From: Linderina pennispora | Taxonomy: Eukaryota > Kickxellomycota > Kickxellomycetes > Kickxellales > Kickxellaceae | NCBI RefSeq assembly: GCF_002104995.1 | Contig: NW_024468256.1 | Coordinates: 206,001 to 270,000 of the forward strand | Length of the DNA: 64,000 bases | Direction: 5' to 3' | Shown: positions 33,768-43,585 of the stretch, piece by piece | Layout of the letters: every line of letters starts with the position of its first letter | Numbering within the stretch: position 1 is the first letter of the stretch | The notes under the pieces: model-generated | Database searches by the model: none | The model's input: only the letters and a program-made list of their open reading frames with translations | Told to the model about the DNA's origin: nothing | Made by a program: the position numbers and the translations under genes

Positions 33768-34212
33768 TTGATGTTACCTTTGATGAACAAATACACAGCA
33801 AAGAGATGATGGCTGTCCTTGTATATGTAGTGGTTAGGTTGCAGGTGCCCCTCCTGCTGTTGAAAGGGTGGCCGAATATCGACAAGTCTCGTCCTCCTGG
33901 TCACTTGGCTGGACAAGACACTGGGCAGATCCGCCTTGGGCGTAAACAAACAATGCAAGGCGTCTATTGATCAGTAACGCAATATAATCCACATTTTCCA
34001 CCTATTCGCCCATTGGCGAACTGCATCCACACGAATATATCCATAAATGTATCATCAGTTCCTCATGGTCATGAGGAATAACACCGGACAACTATTCTTC
34101 TCATTCGCTTATCGAAAAATATCATACACTCTTCAAGCCAACAGTCCAGCTATTGTCTGCTGCGCATCAAACCTCAGCGAAACAAAGGCACTGAAATCAC
34201 ACCTGCCACATA
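33768..34212. other. AT-rich intergenic stretch
   Basis: Nothing recognisable is seen. Confidence 0.3.
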
Positions 34213-34374
34213 ATGAGCAAGCTGTGGAGTCTATTTTTCAAAGGTGCGGTGTTGGTTGCGCCCACTGCCACGTATGTCATACCGAAAGCAACCAACGCCA
34301 TGCATAAGACATTCACACAAACAACCGAATCGCCAGTAGTGACAGACATTAGCTCGACAGGATCATCGTCCTGA
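34213..34374 (+). CDS. Possible first exon of a small Ser/Thr-rich secreted protein
   Basis: An ATG at 34,213 opens 53 codons, MSKLWSLFFKGAVLVAPTATY, with a hydrophobic stretch that may be a signal sequence, then Thr/Ser-rich residues to a stop at 34,372. A further Thr/Pro-rich frame (34,430-34,624, MTLCPDFVPATSAHS) follows on the same strand, so these may be two exons of one gene, with the intron unresolved. Support is weak. Confidence 0.25.
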   Translation: MSKLWSLFFKGAVLVAPTATYVIPKATNAMHKTFTQTTESPVVTDISSTGSSS

Positions 34375-34624
34375 CGGGTGCTTTTATTTTTGCCCCCACT
34401 GTCCACGCGGCTACTGCCTTTTCAGATGCATGACGCTATGCCCAGATTTCGTGCCTGCAACATCCGCACATTCGATAACAACAGTGCCGATGTCTAGCGA
34501 AACACCGACTACAGCATATACGCCAACACAAACAACTGTCTTAACCACAGATGGTGCTGAAGGAACAAAGAGGCATAGTATCGCAAGGCATTATCTTACC
34601 GCTTTGCTGCCGACGCTCTATTGA

Positions 34625-35100
34625 TAGTTGATTAGTCCAAGAAAGCATTGTGCTTATCGCTATCAGGCTGTCGTTCATGTGCTGTGCTTGACAGATCACG
34701 ATTCCCACCATGGAAGCGATTCATTTGTCCGCCAAGGGTAAGTGCCTAAATGGCTGGTGTTGATGGGGTGGTTATTCGATAGCTCTTTAGGTCCAGTACC
34801 GTAAACATCTATATGTCTGTTAAATATATATGTAATCGATGTAAGCGCTTGGTATGTTGTCGACTCATGCTGTAAACACAACCCCTGTAGCTTTGTTGTT
34901 TATTGGACATGTTTGATTATCAACTCGTCTGATACTGACTCGCACTTTCCGCCTACTCGCCCAGCATCATGGTGGAATATGCAGCTGGGTTAATGCGTGG
35001 TATATACTTGCATATTTATTTAGCTTTAAGTCTACCAGTGGCTTTAGTGGCTGAAGTCAAAGCACAAGAATGCTGCGATTCACTAGAGGGCACCCAGGTC
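34625..35100. other. AT-rich intergenic stretch
   Basis: Nothing recognisable is seen. Confidence 0.3.
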
Positions 35101-35295
35101 TTATTCACCATGGGTTTCGTGGTTTTCATTGCTGGCGAGCGGGCTAGTGTCCATGTTCTTTACTCCAGGTGGAATAGGTACCCAGCATTCGCCCTTTTTG
35201 CACTGGTCTGGGTTTGGACACGGCAAGCAATCGAGCTTCACGATCAGGCCGCTGGCGACATAGCTGAGGGTGATTATGGCGAGCGTCCACTTCAT
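35101..35295 (-). CDS. Small secreted protein (64 residues) with Cys-rich start
   Basis: From ATG 35,295 the product starts MKWTLAIITLSYVASGLIVK, a signal peptide, then LDCLPCPNPDQCKKGECWVP with four cysteines in 14 residues and a hydrophilic tail. The in-frame upstream codons to 35,526 are rejected as start because a TATA box (minus strand, 35,480-35,485) lies inside that frame; it is 185 bases upstream of the chosen ATG. It may have a leader intron. Family unknown. Confidence 0.5.
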   Translation of the reverse strand: MKWTLAIITLSYVASGLIVKLDCLPCPNPDQCKKGECWVPIPPGVKNMDTSPLASNENHETHGE

Positions 35296-35965
35296 TCTTT
35301 TCGGTATGTAGAAGACAGGGAAGAGGTGATAGTGTGAGGGTATGTAGGGCGAGGTAATAGAGAAAGAAAACCGGCTTGTTTGCAGCAAGTTCAAGGACGA
35401 GAAATAACAAAGAGAGAAAATGTGAATGTTGGTTTGTCGGCTAGCATATGCCAATGTAGATGCCGAAAAATGGGCAGCATTTATACTGGAGGCGATTGCC
35501 GGCAAATGGCAATTGATCAAGGGCATGTAGCTACATTCTTCCCCAAATTGATTGGTGTGGTGGAATAAAGCGTATACTTTAGGATTCAGCCTCCAATCCT
35601 TTTAGCACTTGATAGTCGAGCTTGACAAACTGGGCGCATTTTTCTACTTCCATTGAAAATGTATATACAAGCAAATCAGTGAGTCCAAGCTGCCCAAAAA
35701 AAAGCAGATGCCACTTGGGGCGGTTGTCAGATACACGTATCCAACCCCATTCCGCTTCCTTCATTTATGATAAATATGCAGTCAAATACATTTCAATCTA
35801 AATATTAATGTCGGCCCAATTCAGTTTGTCGGACAGTTGAGGACATTTGGCGGAATGAAACGAAGAGGACAGTGGTGAGAAAGATTGTTTGCATGTCGCC
35901 CAAAATTTTTGACTCGGCAATATAACGGAAATGATGTATTTGGTATGCCGGTCATGAGAGCACGC
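35296..35965. other. Intergenic region with TATA box of the small secreted gene
   Basis: TATAAA on the minus strand at 35,480-35,485; otherwise AT-rich spacer without a gene. Confidence 0.35.
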
Positions 35966-36522
35966 CTACTCAGCTTTGGACTTTTTGTTCTTCTTGTCCT
36001 TGGATTTCTTGTCCTTGGACTTCTCACTCTTTTCCGACTTGTCCTTCTTGTCCTTCTTGTCCTTCTTGTCCTTCTTGTCCTTCTTTATCCTTCTTTTCCT
36101 TCTTCGCCTTGGGCTTGCCCTCCTCGTCATTATCATCGTCGGCCTTGCGCTTCTTGCCCTTGTCCTTTTTCTCGGCCTTGTCCCTTTTTCTCCTTCTTCT
36201 CCTTCTCCTTCTTCTCCTCCTCAGCCTTTTCCTTTTCGATCTGCTCCGCCTTATTCTTCAACTGCTCCACGGTGGACGTTGGCACGTTAGGCTTCTGCTT
36301 GTTGGCACCCTTGGCATTGGCTTTGGTATTACCCTTGTAGAGCTTGCCCTCGTACTTTTGCGCCTCGGTCATGCACGATGTGTGCTGGCGGTAGGTTGTG
36401 CCGACAAAATCAACACCGCAGTCAATGCATGAGAAGGACGCGTAGTGGCAGCGCTGAGCGTGCTGATCGAGCTTTGGCTTTTTGATCGTTTCCTGGCACG
36501 AATTGCAGACAAAAGAAACCAT
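35966..36522 (-). CDS. LYAR: LYAR-type C2HC zinc finger nucleolar protein, frame-shifted Lys-rich tail
   Basis: LYAR proteins (yeast YCR087C-A relatives) are nucleolar zinc-finger proteins tied to ribosome production. Residues 1-60 show the LYAR-type fingers: FVCNSCQETIKKPKLDQHAQRC and SCIDCGVDFVGTTYRQHTSC. Thereafter comes a coiled, Lys/Glu-rich region. The 129-codon frame ends at 36,133, but a base near 36,190 shifts it into KKDKAEKKDKGKKRKADDD, and a second shift near 36,085 leads to a KKD-repeat tail and stop at 35,966. Without the second shift the frame reads GQE repeats and stops near 36,024. Both readings are tandem copies of a nine-base unit. Confidence 0.75.
36040..36090. repeat. Nine-base tandem repeat in the LYAR tail
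   Basis: At least five consecutive copies of CTTGTCCTT (plus strand) lie here. On the minus strand they encode Lys-Asp-Lys repeats in one frame or Gly-Gln-Glu in another, so unit number and frame may vary between strains or be misassembled. Confidence 0.7.
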
Positions 36523-36826
36523 AGCTGATGATACAGGGGCTTTGGGGGAGGGAGGGAAGTGTTGGTAACAGCAGTGGAGAAGAGAAAGGGCTGGCTTTTT
36601 GCGGTCTGGGATGGGTTCCGCTGCTAGACAGCTGAAAAAAAAAACGGCTGTGCAGAGGATGAATCTTTGGAAGTTTTCTAGATCGGACTGATTAATATTA
36701 CGGGCCGATCACGGACACCTTCGGCTACGTAGGCTATGTTGGTTTACTAGGACATCAATTTAGTGATAGGGGTGAACTTGGTAAAGTGAAGAAAGAAATA
36801 ATAGGGAAGGGGGATGCAGACGCGAC
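36523..36826. other. Intergenic spacer between LYAR and RhoGDI
   Basis: A run of ten A lies near 36,634-36,643 and AT-rich spacer follows. No gene is seen. Confidence 0.35.
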
Positions 36827-37536
36827 TTACTCCCACGCCTTCTTGATATCCATGTTCCAGTCCCACTCCAGGTGCACGTTGTTGTCGTCGTCGACAAACT
36901 TGCCCTTGACTGCATAGCTGCCGCGCGCCAGCATGCCCGACGGCGCCTCGTCGGGCGGGAACTGCTTCTCGTACGGCTCCACATTCGGGCCGTAGCTGCC
37001 CAGCATCTCCTCGCTGCGGTCAACCCGAATGCCCTTGCGCTTCACCACCTGCAGGAACTTGAGCCCGGACACCACATCGTGCTGGATCTTGAAGCGGATC
37101 GTCAGACTGTACACGACGCCCTCCTTGATCACAATAGTGCGCTTCGACAGTGCCTCGACAGCCGCCGCCGACGACAGGTCCATTACCACGTCGTCGCGGC
37201 CGTCAACCTTCAGGATAAGCGCAAGCACCACGACCTTGCGCGGGTCGTCCGACGGCGCAGCCGCTATATAAACATAGACTTTAATGTTTTTGTTGTTTGG
37301 AAAAATTGGCAAAACGCAGATGAGGCTCAATGGCAGTAGGGGGTTTGCGAATTCCCTAAGGTCTATGGTTAATACTTACCACCGGAGGCGTTGAGGCCCA
37401 GCGACGCCTTCCACTTGTTGAGCGACTCGTCATTGGCGTCCAGGGTCTGGTACTCCTCAAGAGTCTTCTTCTCACCGACCTTGTACCCCTCTGTCTGGGT
37501 GGGCAGGAGGTCCTCGTTATCTTGGTGCTGCGACAT
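36827..37536 (-). CDS. RDI1: Rho GDP-dissociation inhibitor (two exons)
   Basis: RhoGDI extracts prenylated Rho GTPases from membranes and keeps them GDP-bound. Exon 1 is 37,380-37,536 (MSQHQDNEDLL ... YQTLDANDESLNKWKASLGL), exon 2 is 36,827-37,263, giving 197 residues, the usual size. The intron (37,264-37,379) starts GTAAGT and ends TATATAG, and the join restores the reading to GAAAPSDDPRKVVVLAL. The immunoglobulin-like domain is seen in LIFKIQHDVVSGLKFLQVVK-type sequence (here IRFKIQHDVVSGLKFLQVVK), SYGP, RGSYAVKGKFVDDD and the final HLEWDWNMDIKKAWE. The chosen ATG follows a leader; an in-frame upstream frame is not needed. Confidence 0.92.
37264..37379 (-). other. Intron of the RhoGDI gene
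   Basis: A clear GT-AG intron of 116 bases: GTAAGT donor, TATATAG acceptor, phase 1. It shows the local intron style used to judge other splice sites in the window. Confidence 0.85.
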
Positions 37537-37895
37537 TGCTGGTACGATGGGGGAAAATACTACTAAGGTGCAGAAATCTAGTTTGGAGAAAAACAAAAAG
37601 TAAAAAAATCAAAACACGCAAAAGCGACGGGCAGGTTTAGTCTCAAAGACTAAACAAATTACAGTGGCCGTCACCAGCAGACGGGGGCGGTAGCTGTAAC
37701 GCCGTGCGGGCTATTGCGCCGAGAGGGAAAAAGATTGGCAACTTTTTTTTTTAATTGTCGGTTGCGCTGTTTAGCCCAAAACACAAGCGGGTATTGTTGC
37801 AGCACATGTGCAGCCGAGGGGATAAGTGCAGCAGGTACATTGGGCACAGAAAAAGGTACATTTTGAAGACACAGAAACATGGGGGTGAGGAAGAG
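37537..37895. other. Spacer between RhoGDI and CGR1
   Basis: Contains the RhoGDI promoter side and the CGR1 3' flank. No gene is seen. Confidence 0.35.
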
Positions 37896-38246
37896 CTAGT
37901 GCTTGGCGTGAGCCCGGGCCTTCAGCTCCTTGCGCTTCATCCGCATGCGCTTCCGCGCCGACATCTCCCGGTCGTACTTCTCCTTGGCCTCCTTCTCGGC
38001 AGCCTTCTTCCGGCGCTCAATGATCTTGTTGCGGTGGGCGTCCTTCTCGGCCTTCTTTTCGGCCTGCAGCTCCTGTTCGGCCAGACGGGTGGAGCTCTTG
38101 TCTATGCGCTCCTGCTGGCGCTTCGCCCAGGACTTTGACAGGGTCTTGGACATCATGGTGCGGTTGGTCGGCTTTTTGGCAATCTTCCAGGCCTTGCCCG
38201 ATACCCGGGTCAGCGGAGCGCTCTTGGGTGCTGTTGTGGTGGACAT
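37896..38246 (-). CDS. CGR1: Cgr1-type rRNA processing protein
   Basis: Cgr1 (CCDC86 in animals) is a small basic nucleolar protein needed for 60S assembly. The 116-residue product contains RVSGKAWK near the start, the family signature, then a long basic coiled helix rich in Lys, Glu, Arg and Ala (KRQQERIDKSSTRLAEQELQ), ending KELKARAHAKH. It lacks any other domain. Length fits the family. Confidence 0.85.
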   Translation of the reverse strand: MSTTTAPKSAPLTRVSGKAWKIAKKPTNRTMMSKTLSKSWAKRQQERIDKSSTRLAEQELQAEKKAEKDAHRNKIIERRKKAAEKEAKEKYDREMSARKRMRMKRKELKARAHAKH

Positions 38247-38788
38247 AAGTTACTTCTGAAGGGCGGGGAATGCGGAGAGGTGGGAATGTGGGAAGAGAGG
38301 GTGCGCTTGCAGCACCTTCAGAAAAAGCACAAAAATGAATCGAAGAAAAAAACCTGGGCGTTCTGATCGCGGATCTCCAGATCAGCGGACCTGACTGCTT
38401 GGCTGCCAAAGTGGAAGGCGTCAGTGCCCAGTGGGGCTGGTGCTGCATGGGGCACGCGGGATGGGAAGCGGCAAGACAGGCAGAGCGAGAGACTCGCAGC
38501 CATCTCTTTGCAACTCCACCCCCTAGCCCTGGGCAAGGAAACAGCGGAAAGAGGGCCCAGGCACAAAGGGGAGTGTGGCGATGTGCAAACACGTCCATTC
38601 CGGCACTTTTATTCTAAACCCCTTTCACCTTTCACTACAAAAAACACACACCATAAAAAAACAGGGTACGTAATCTACAAAAAGCAGCAGCACGCATCTC
38701 TGGTTCTCTCATTCGCTCCTTACAGACAGCCCGGGAACTTAACAAGCGTTCTTTTAGCACACTTTTATCCCTTTGTTTTTCGCAGAGC
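38247..38788. promoter_or_regulatory. Divergent promoter of CGR1 and the PKA regulatory subunit
   Basis: The 542 bases separate opposite starts. Poly-A/T runs occur at about 38,340 and 38,640. No specific motif is convincing. Confidence 0.35.
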
Positions 38789-40174
38789 ATGGATTCGGAA
38801 AAGACAACACTGAGCGAGAACCACGCAGAGTACGAGGCGGAGATCATAGAGGTGCTAGGAGAGCTCCGCGAGGCGGTGTTCAGGCGGCAGCCGTCGGACA
38901 TCTACCAGTTCTGCGCAACATACTTCAACGAGAAGCTGGCGGAGCAGCGCGAGGGCCTTCTGGAGCTGGTGAAAATGAACCCGTCGATCCTGGACAGCGG
39001 GCCGGCGACCGCGCACACAGGCGTGGGCAGCAGCCGGGCCACGGCAAGCGAGGTGCCGCGCGAAACGCGGCCGTCGACGCGCGACAGCCAAGAGGACTTC
39101 CGCATGCGGCAGGCGTCATCGCACGCGTGGAGCGAGGGCGTGCCAGCCGAGGCAGCAAACGGACTGCTGAATCCGGACTTTAGCTTTGGGGCGGCGATGG
39201 AGGAGGACGAGACCGATGAGGCGCGCGACAAGTTCTCGCGCCTGGTGCATCTGCCGCCGAACAGCGCCGTGCAGCCGTTTGCGGGGCGGCGGTTCAGCGT
39301 GTCGGCCGAGTCAATGAACCCGACGACGGAGGCGGAGTTTGAGCGCAAGTTTGTGCCCAAGACCGAGTCGCAGAAGCAGCGGATCCGGCAGGCGCTCAGC
39401 AACAACTTTTTGTTCAAGAACCTGGACGAGGACGCCTACAGGGACGTGGTGGATGCCATGGAGGAGAAGCAGGTGGCAGCCGGCCAGGACATCATCACGC
39501 AGGGCGGCGTCGGCGACTTTTTCTATATTGTCGAGCGCGGCTCGTTTGACATTTTCGTCACAAAGGGCGACGAGCCGCCCAGCAAGGTGGCGACGGCCGG
39601 CGACGGCGGCAGCTTTGGCGAGCTGGCGCTGATGTATAACGCGCCGCGTGCGGCCACAGTCCATGCCACCACCGCTGCCACGCTGTGGGCGCTGGACCGC
39701 ATCACGTTCCGCCGCCTGCTGATGGAGCGCACGTCGCGCAAGCGCCGGCTGTACGAGCGGTTCCTGGAGACGGTTCCGCTGCTCAAGTCGCTGGAGCCGT
39801 ACGAGCGGCAGAAGATCGCCGATGCGCTCGAGTCCATTACCTTCAATGACGGAGACGTGGTGGTGCGGCAGGGCGACAAGGGCGATGCGTTCTATTTGAT
39901 CGAGCAAGGAACCGTCCGTGTCATCAAGGCCGACCAGGACGGCGTTGAGCGCGAGTACCCGTCGCTGGACCAGGGCGGATATTTCGGCGAGCTGGCGCTG
40001 CTCGACGACCAGCCGCGCCAGGCCACGCTGGTCGCCCAGGGCCGCACAAAGTGCGCGCGCATGAGCAAGGACGCGTTTGATCGCCTGCTTGGCCCCGTCA
40101 TCAACATTATCCGCCGCGAGGCTGGCAACTACACCCGCATCCAGTCCCTGGGCCAGGCCCATCTGGACCACTAG
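38789..40174 (+). CDS. BCY1: cAMP-dependent protein kinase regulatory subunit
   Basis: This subunit holds the PKA catalytic subunit inactive until cAMP binds. The 461-residue product has a dimerisation/docking helix pair at about 10-60, a variable linker, an inhibitor sequence RRFSV at residues 167-171 and two cyclic-nucleotide-binding domains. In each, the phosphate-binding cassette is intact: FGELALMYNAPRAATV (F276) and FGELALLDDQPRQATL (F399), with the cAMP-contacting Glu and Arg present. The Ser in RRFS makes it a phosphorylatable, type II-like subunit. The frame is uninterrupted and the ATG is the first in frame. It converges on CDT1. Confidence 0.95.
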   Translation: MDSEKTTLSENHAEYEAEIIEVLGELREAVFRRQPSDIYQFCATYFNEKLAEQREGLLELVKMNPSILDSGPATAHTGVGSSRATASEVPRETRPSTRDSQEDFRMRQASSHAWSEGVPAEAANGLLNPDFSFGAAMEEDETDEARDKFSRLVHLPPNSAVQPFAGRRFSVSAESMNPTTEAEFERKFVPKTESQKQRIRQALSNNFLFKNLDEDAYRDVVDAMEEKQVAAGQDIITQGGVGDFFYIVERGSFDIFVTKGDEPPSKVATAGDGGSFGELALMYNAPRAATVHATTAATLWALDRITFRRLLMERTSRKRRLYERFLETVPLLKSLEPYERQKIADALESITFNDGDVVVRQGDKGDAFYLIEQGTVRVIKADQDGVEREYPSLDQGGYFGELALLDDQPRQATLVAQGRTKCARMSKDAFDRLLGPVINIIRREAGNYTRIQSLGQAHLDH

Positions 40175-40193
40175 CTCTTTATTGGATTTATCA

Positions 40194-41819
40194 TTAACAG
40201 TTCCTCTCCCGCTCGGCCTCCTTGATCTTGGCCTCCACTGCCCTGACTGCCTCCTGAACGCTGCATGTGCGCGTGATCTTCAGGTCCGCCTTTGGCTGCG
40301 GCGACTCGCCCTCGCCGCCGTTAACGACCTTGCACCACTGGGGCAGGAACCCACACAGCGCAGTCACATGCTGTACCACCTCCGCCCTGTCCAGCCCCTT
40401 GGCCTCAGCCAGCTTCTCGACCACATAGTAGAACGGCAGGACCGTATGCCGCTCCGCGTAGAACAGGAACGACAGCGACTCGACCAGCGCCGGCAGCCGC
40501 CCATGCATGGTACGCGTGGCCGCGGGGACCTCCGCGCTGGCTGCCTGCTCCTTGGCCTTCTGCTTGGCGCGGATCCGCTCCAGCAGGCTCTGTGCGCGCA
40601 CCACCGGCTTTTCCTCCGCCGGCTTCTGCGTCGGCTCGGGGGTAGTGGGCTGCGGCCGATCTGCTGGCTGGCTCTTTGCGCTGGCCAACAGGTGCTTCAG
40701 ACGGTCCTTGCTGAATGCCGCCATGCCCTTCTGGCACGGCTGTTGGACCGGCGGCAATGCCACAGGGACCACAGCAGGCACTGTCTCGATATCAAACTCC
40801 CTGTGCAGGCCGCTACCGGAGGGTTCGCTGGCGAATCCGCGGCTGACCAGAAACAGCCGGTGCGCCTCTGCGACTCTCTCCATTAGCCGCGCATGGAACT
40901 CCTTGCGTCTTTGCTCCATCTCCACCGCCTGCATGGCGCCGGTGACATTGGGCGTCAATACCACTGATGTGACTTTGCGGCCGTCATGGGCAATCTCCAC
41001 GGGCTCGTAGCTGTAGGCCTCAGGGAACACGCGCATGACCTGCCCGAGCTCCCGCCACCCAAACGTGCGCCTGGCCATGGACTCGACGGCCTTGCGCACG
41101 CGGTGATACACCACAGAGCGTGCATTCTGGAACAGCACCGCGTGCTCCAGGCCCTGGAACAGCTCGTCCAGTTTGCGCAGCTCCCGTGGTAGCCGGCGCG
41201 CCGGCTGCATTACGAAGCCGCGCGCCAGCTGCTTCACCTCCGACCCCTTATCTGTCACTGTCTCGAAGCTGCTAGCAGCTAATGCTGGCTCGCTAACCGC
41301 ACTGGGCATGCGTCGCATGCGCAGCTCTTCTTGGATCTCCCGCGTCTCTGCCAGCCGCGCGCCGGGCTTCCCAGCGATGGCCGGACGGCTGTGCAGTCTG
41401 GCCAAAAGAGCTTGGGCGCGTGTGTTTAGCGATTTCTTCGGCTCCGCTGTTTCCTCCACCCGCTCCTGGGCCGTATCTATATTGCTCTCGTCCTTGTTGC
41501 TCTCTTCGGCCTGCGCTCTGACTGCCTGCGCTTTTTTCACTGTCTGCTTGCGCGGGCTCTTTGCTGTCGGAAAGTACTGTCCGATTGTCATCTTGCGCTT
41601 CCGCGCCGGGCTGTCTGGGAGCGCCCCGGTGGGCTTGCGCTTGCGTGCTGGTGTCTCTACAACTATGTCGGGTGTTTTGGCCGTGCGGCTACGTGTGGTC
41701 ATTCGCCTAGGTGATTGAACCGGTGCCAATTTCGTTTCGCCTTTGCCCGCCGCCGCGTCGCGTGTCTTGCTGACGCGCACAAACGACTTTAACGTTGAGG
41801 CACGCGGCTGAACGCTCAT
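40194..41819 (-). CDS. CDT1: Cdt1 DNA replication licensing factor
   Basis: Cdt1 loads MCM2-7 with ORC and Cdc6. From ATG 41,819 (MSVQPRASTLKSF) the product is 541 residues. The N-terminal third is disordered and basic. A TIGQYFPTAK sequence with upstream KM resembles a PIP box (hydrophobic, two residues, then YF, with a Lys four places on). The central winged-helix domain (LPRELRKLDELFQGLEHAVL, VRKAVESMARRTFGWRELGQVMRVFPEAYSY) and the C-terminal MCM-binding helices (VESLSFLFYAERHTVLPFYYVVEKL) follow. An upstream in-frame start at 41,933 lacks support. The gene faces the PKA regulatory gene tail to tail with about 20 bases between stops. Confidence 0.88.
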   Translation of the reverse strand: MSVQPRASTLKSFVRVSKTRDAAAGKGETKLAPVQSPRRMTTRSRTAKTPDIVVETPARKRKPTGALPDSPARKRKMTIGQYFPTAKSPRKQTVKKAQAVRAQAEESNKDESNIDTAQERVEETAEPKKSLNTRAQALLARLHSRPAIAGKPGARLAETREIQEELRMRRMPSAVSEPALAASSFETVTDKGSEVKQLARGFVMQPARRLPRELRKLDELFQGLEHAVLFQNARSVVYHRVRKAVESMARRTFGWRELGQVMRVFPEAYSYEPVEIAHDGRKVTSVVLTPNVTGAMQAVEMEQRRKEFHARLMERVAEAHRLFLVSRGFASEPSGSGLHREFDIETVPAVVPVALPPVQQPCQKGMAAFSKDRLKHLLASAKSQPADRPQPTTPEPTQKPAEEKPVVRAQSLLERIRAKQKAKEQAASAEVPAATRTMHGRLPALVESLSFLFYAERHTVLPFYYVVEKLAEAKGLDRAEVVQHVTALCGFLPQWCKVVNGGEGESPQPKADLKITRTCSVQEAVRAVEAKIKEAERERNC

Positions 41820-42138
41820 TATTATATATGCTGATTTCTGCTGATTTGAATTGGGAGAAATACAGGGAATAAAAAGCATGCAAACGGTGGGGGCATGCCG
41901 CCTGTCGTCAACTTCAAGTCTTGTAAACAACAAAATCCAAACGCGCTGCCGTTGACAACTGTGATCACAGGATTAGCATCTCACATATGTTACTTATTAT
42001 TAAAATCATATCATTACCAGAGTTGCTCTGCTCGCGATGCGAGCTCGGCTGCTAGTCAGCATGGGTTGACACGTCGACAAGAGCATCACGGCGAACCGGT
42101 CATTTGAACGTGTCGGATAGTTGTTGGTGCAATAGCGA
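41820..42138. other. Spacer between CDT1 and the TnpB/Fanzor-like remnant
   Basis: AT-rich upstream region of CDT1; nothing else is supported. Confidence 0.35.
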
Positions 42139-43585
42139 TCATAGATATCTCCCATCTTGATAGCCTGCTGCTGCACGCCTCTTGCGCGGCCTCTTTGTTG
42201 CAGGGGTGGTGCCAGAAGCATCGGCAGCAATGGCCGTAGAACGACGGAACCGTTCAGGAATACTGCCTGAATCACAGAGTGACTGGAAAATGAGCCTGAA
42301 GTTTAGAACTGCTGCGAGATCGCGGTTCAAGAGCCGAGACGAATAGACTCGCCTGCATTGTGCCATGGCCCGCTTACATGACTCGCTTGTACAGCGGAGA
42401 AGGCCATGGCACTTCACAGTTGGGTTCTTCGATCTCTGGTAGGGCCGCGGGTTGGGAACATGCTGGAATGTCTGCTGCTGCAGCCGATGCACCTGCAAAT
42501 GAATCAGCCGCTACTGCTGCAGTTGCTGCAGTGGCCTCTGTTGCATCCGATGGCATCTTCGCTGCTTCGTGTGCAGCCTTCTTGGCCAATCTTTCGCCCT
42601 TTTCTGCTGCTTTCCTTGCCTCTGTTGCTGCCCTCTTTGCTGCGTTGATCTTGGTAACTTCCTCATGTGTTTTCGAAATAAACACCTGCTTGATTATTTG
42701 CTTGTCTAAGCGCACATGGCCTGGGATCCATGATATCCGCAGAGGCAAGCATTGGGAGGAGACTTGCCAAGCTGCTCATTCTCAATAAGCTGGCATAGGC
42801 GAATGTATGCACACAGATGCTGAAGTGGATTTACCTTGGCATCATAGGCATTGGGGATTGGTGCCAGCTTGCTGTAGATTGCAAGCATCGGTGGGGTGAG
42901 CACACTAAGATCAGGGTGCCTAGAGGCAACTGCCTGGCGGAGCTTCTGTGCAGGTGTATAAATACACACTTGACATGCATTATTGAACTCAGCCTTGGAC
43001 ACATTGCCCATTATACTGTGCAGTGTGGTTTTGCGGCTGCGAATATCAACTAATTTGGCCAGAATCCACTGTAGGCAAGTGCCATAGTGCAACACAATGT
43101 TATTCTTGTATGCTGTCATCAGCTCGGTATCCACGTATGTCGCTATCTGATTCATTTCGCGTACGTCATGTAGCTCGATATCGCCATTATGCAATAGATA
43201 ATCATAAATATGGTATCTAATTTCATCACCGAAATTTGCGGTTAACAGTTCTGGCCTGTCCTGGTTAACAAAATCCTCAGCAGATATGGTCATCTTTGCC
43301 TTCAGATTGTGGTAAATGAATAAATAAATGGAATGAAAGAATCCCTTTTTCACAAATGTTGCAGGGTCAAAGGCATCATCATCAGCTAGTTGATGGAGTA
43401 ATATCCATCGTGCAAGCATGTATGTATGCTCTTTGATGATATTGACGCTGTGTACAAATTGCTCTGGGCAGGGCAACATAGAATCGCGGAAGCCAATATC
43501 ACCAAGTGATGTCTTTATGACAGTAGTGCTGCGGTAATATTCATTTGAGAAATTCAATAGGCAAAGTAAGTAGAGAAATGATGCT
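42139..43585 (-). mobile_element. Degenerate TnpB/Fanzor-like element with internal loss
   Basis: Three frame-separated pieces on the minus strand together resemble the large TnpB/Fanzor-like proteins found in many copies in early-diverging fungi. Piece one (43,585 to 42,706; no ATG) has VIKTSLGDIGF, TAYKNNIVLHYGTCLQWIL. In the next frame (to 42,374) FPPQCLPLRISWIPGHVRLD and an Ala-rich stretch follow. The last piece (42,498 to 42,139) reads KCHGLLRCTSESC then LLNRDLAAVLNFRLI, which fits the terminal zinc finger and the Asp of RuvC-III. The region that should hold RuvC-I and RuvC-II is missing, so the protein should be inactive. The family call rests on remembered motif patterns. Confidence 0.5.

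Noticed and set aside
34969-35337. Plus-strand frame of 122 codons with a signal-like start opposite the small secreted gene at 35,101
   Set aside because: It overlaps the better supported minus-strand gene with a TATA box and Cys-rich mature part, and its own end is a non-specific charged tail.
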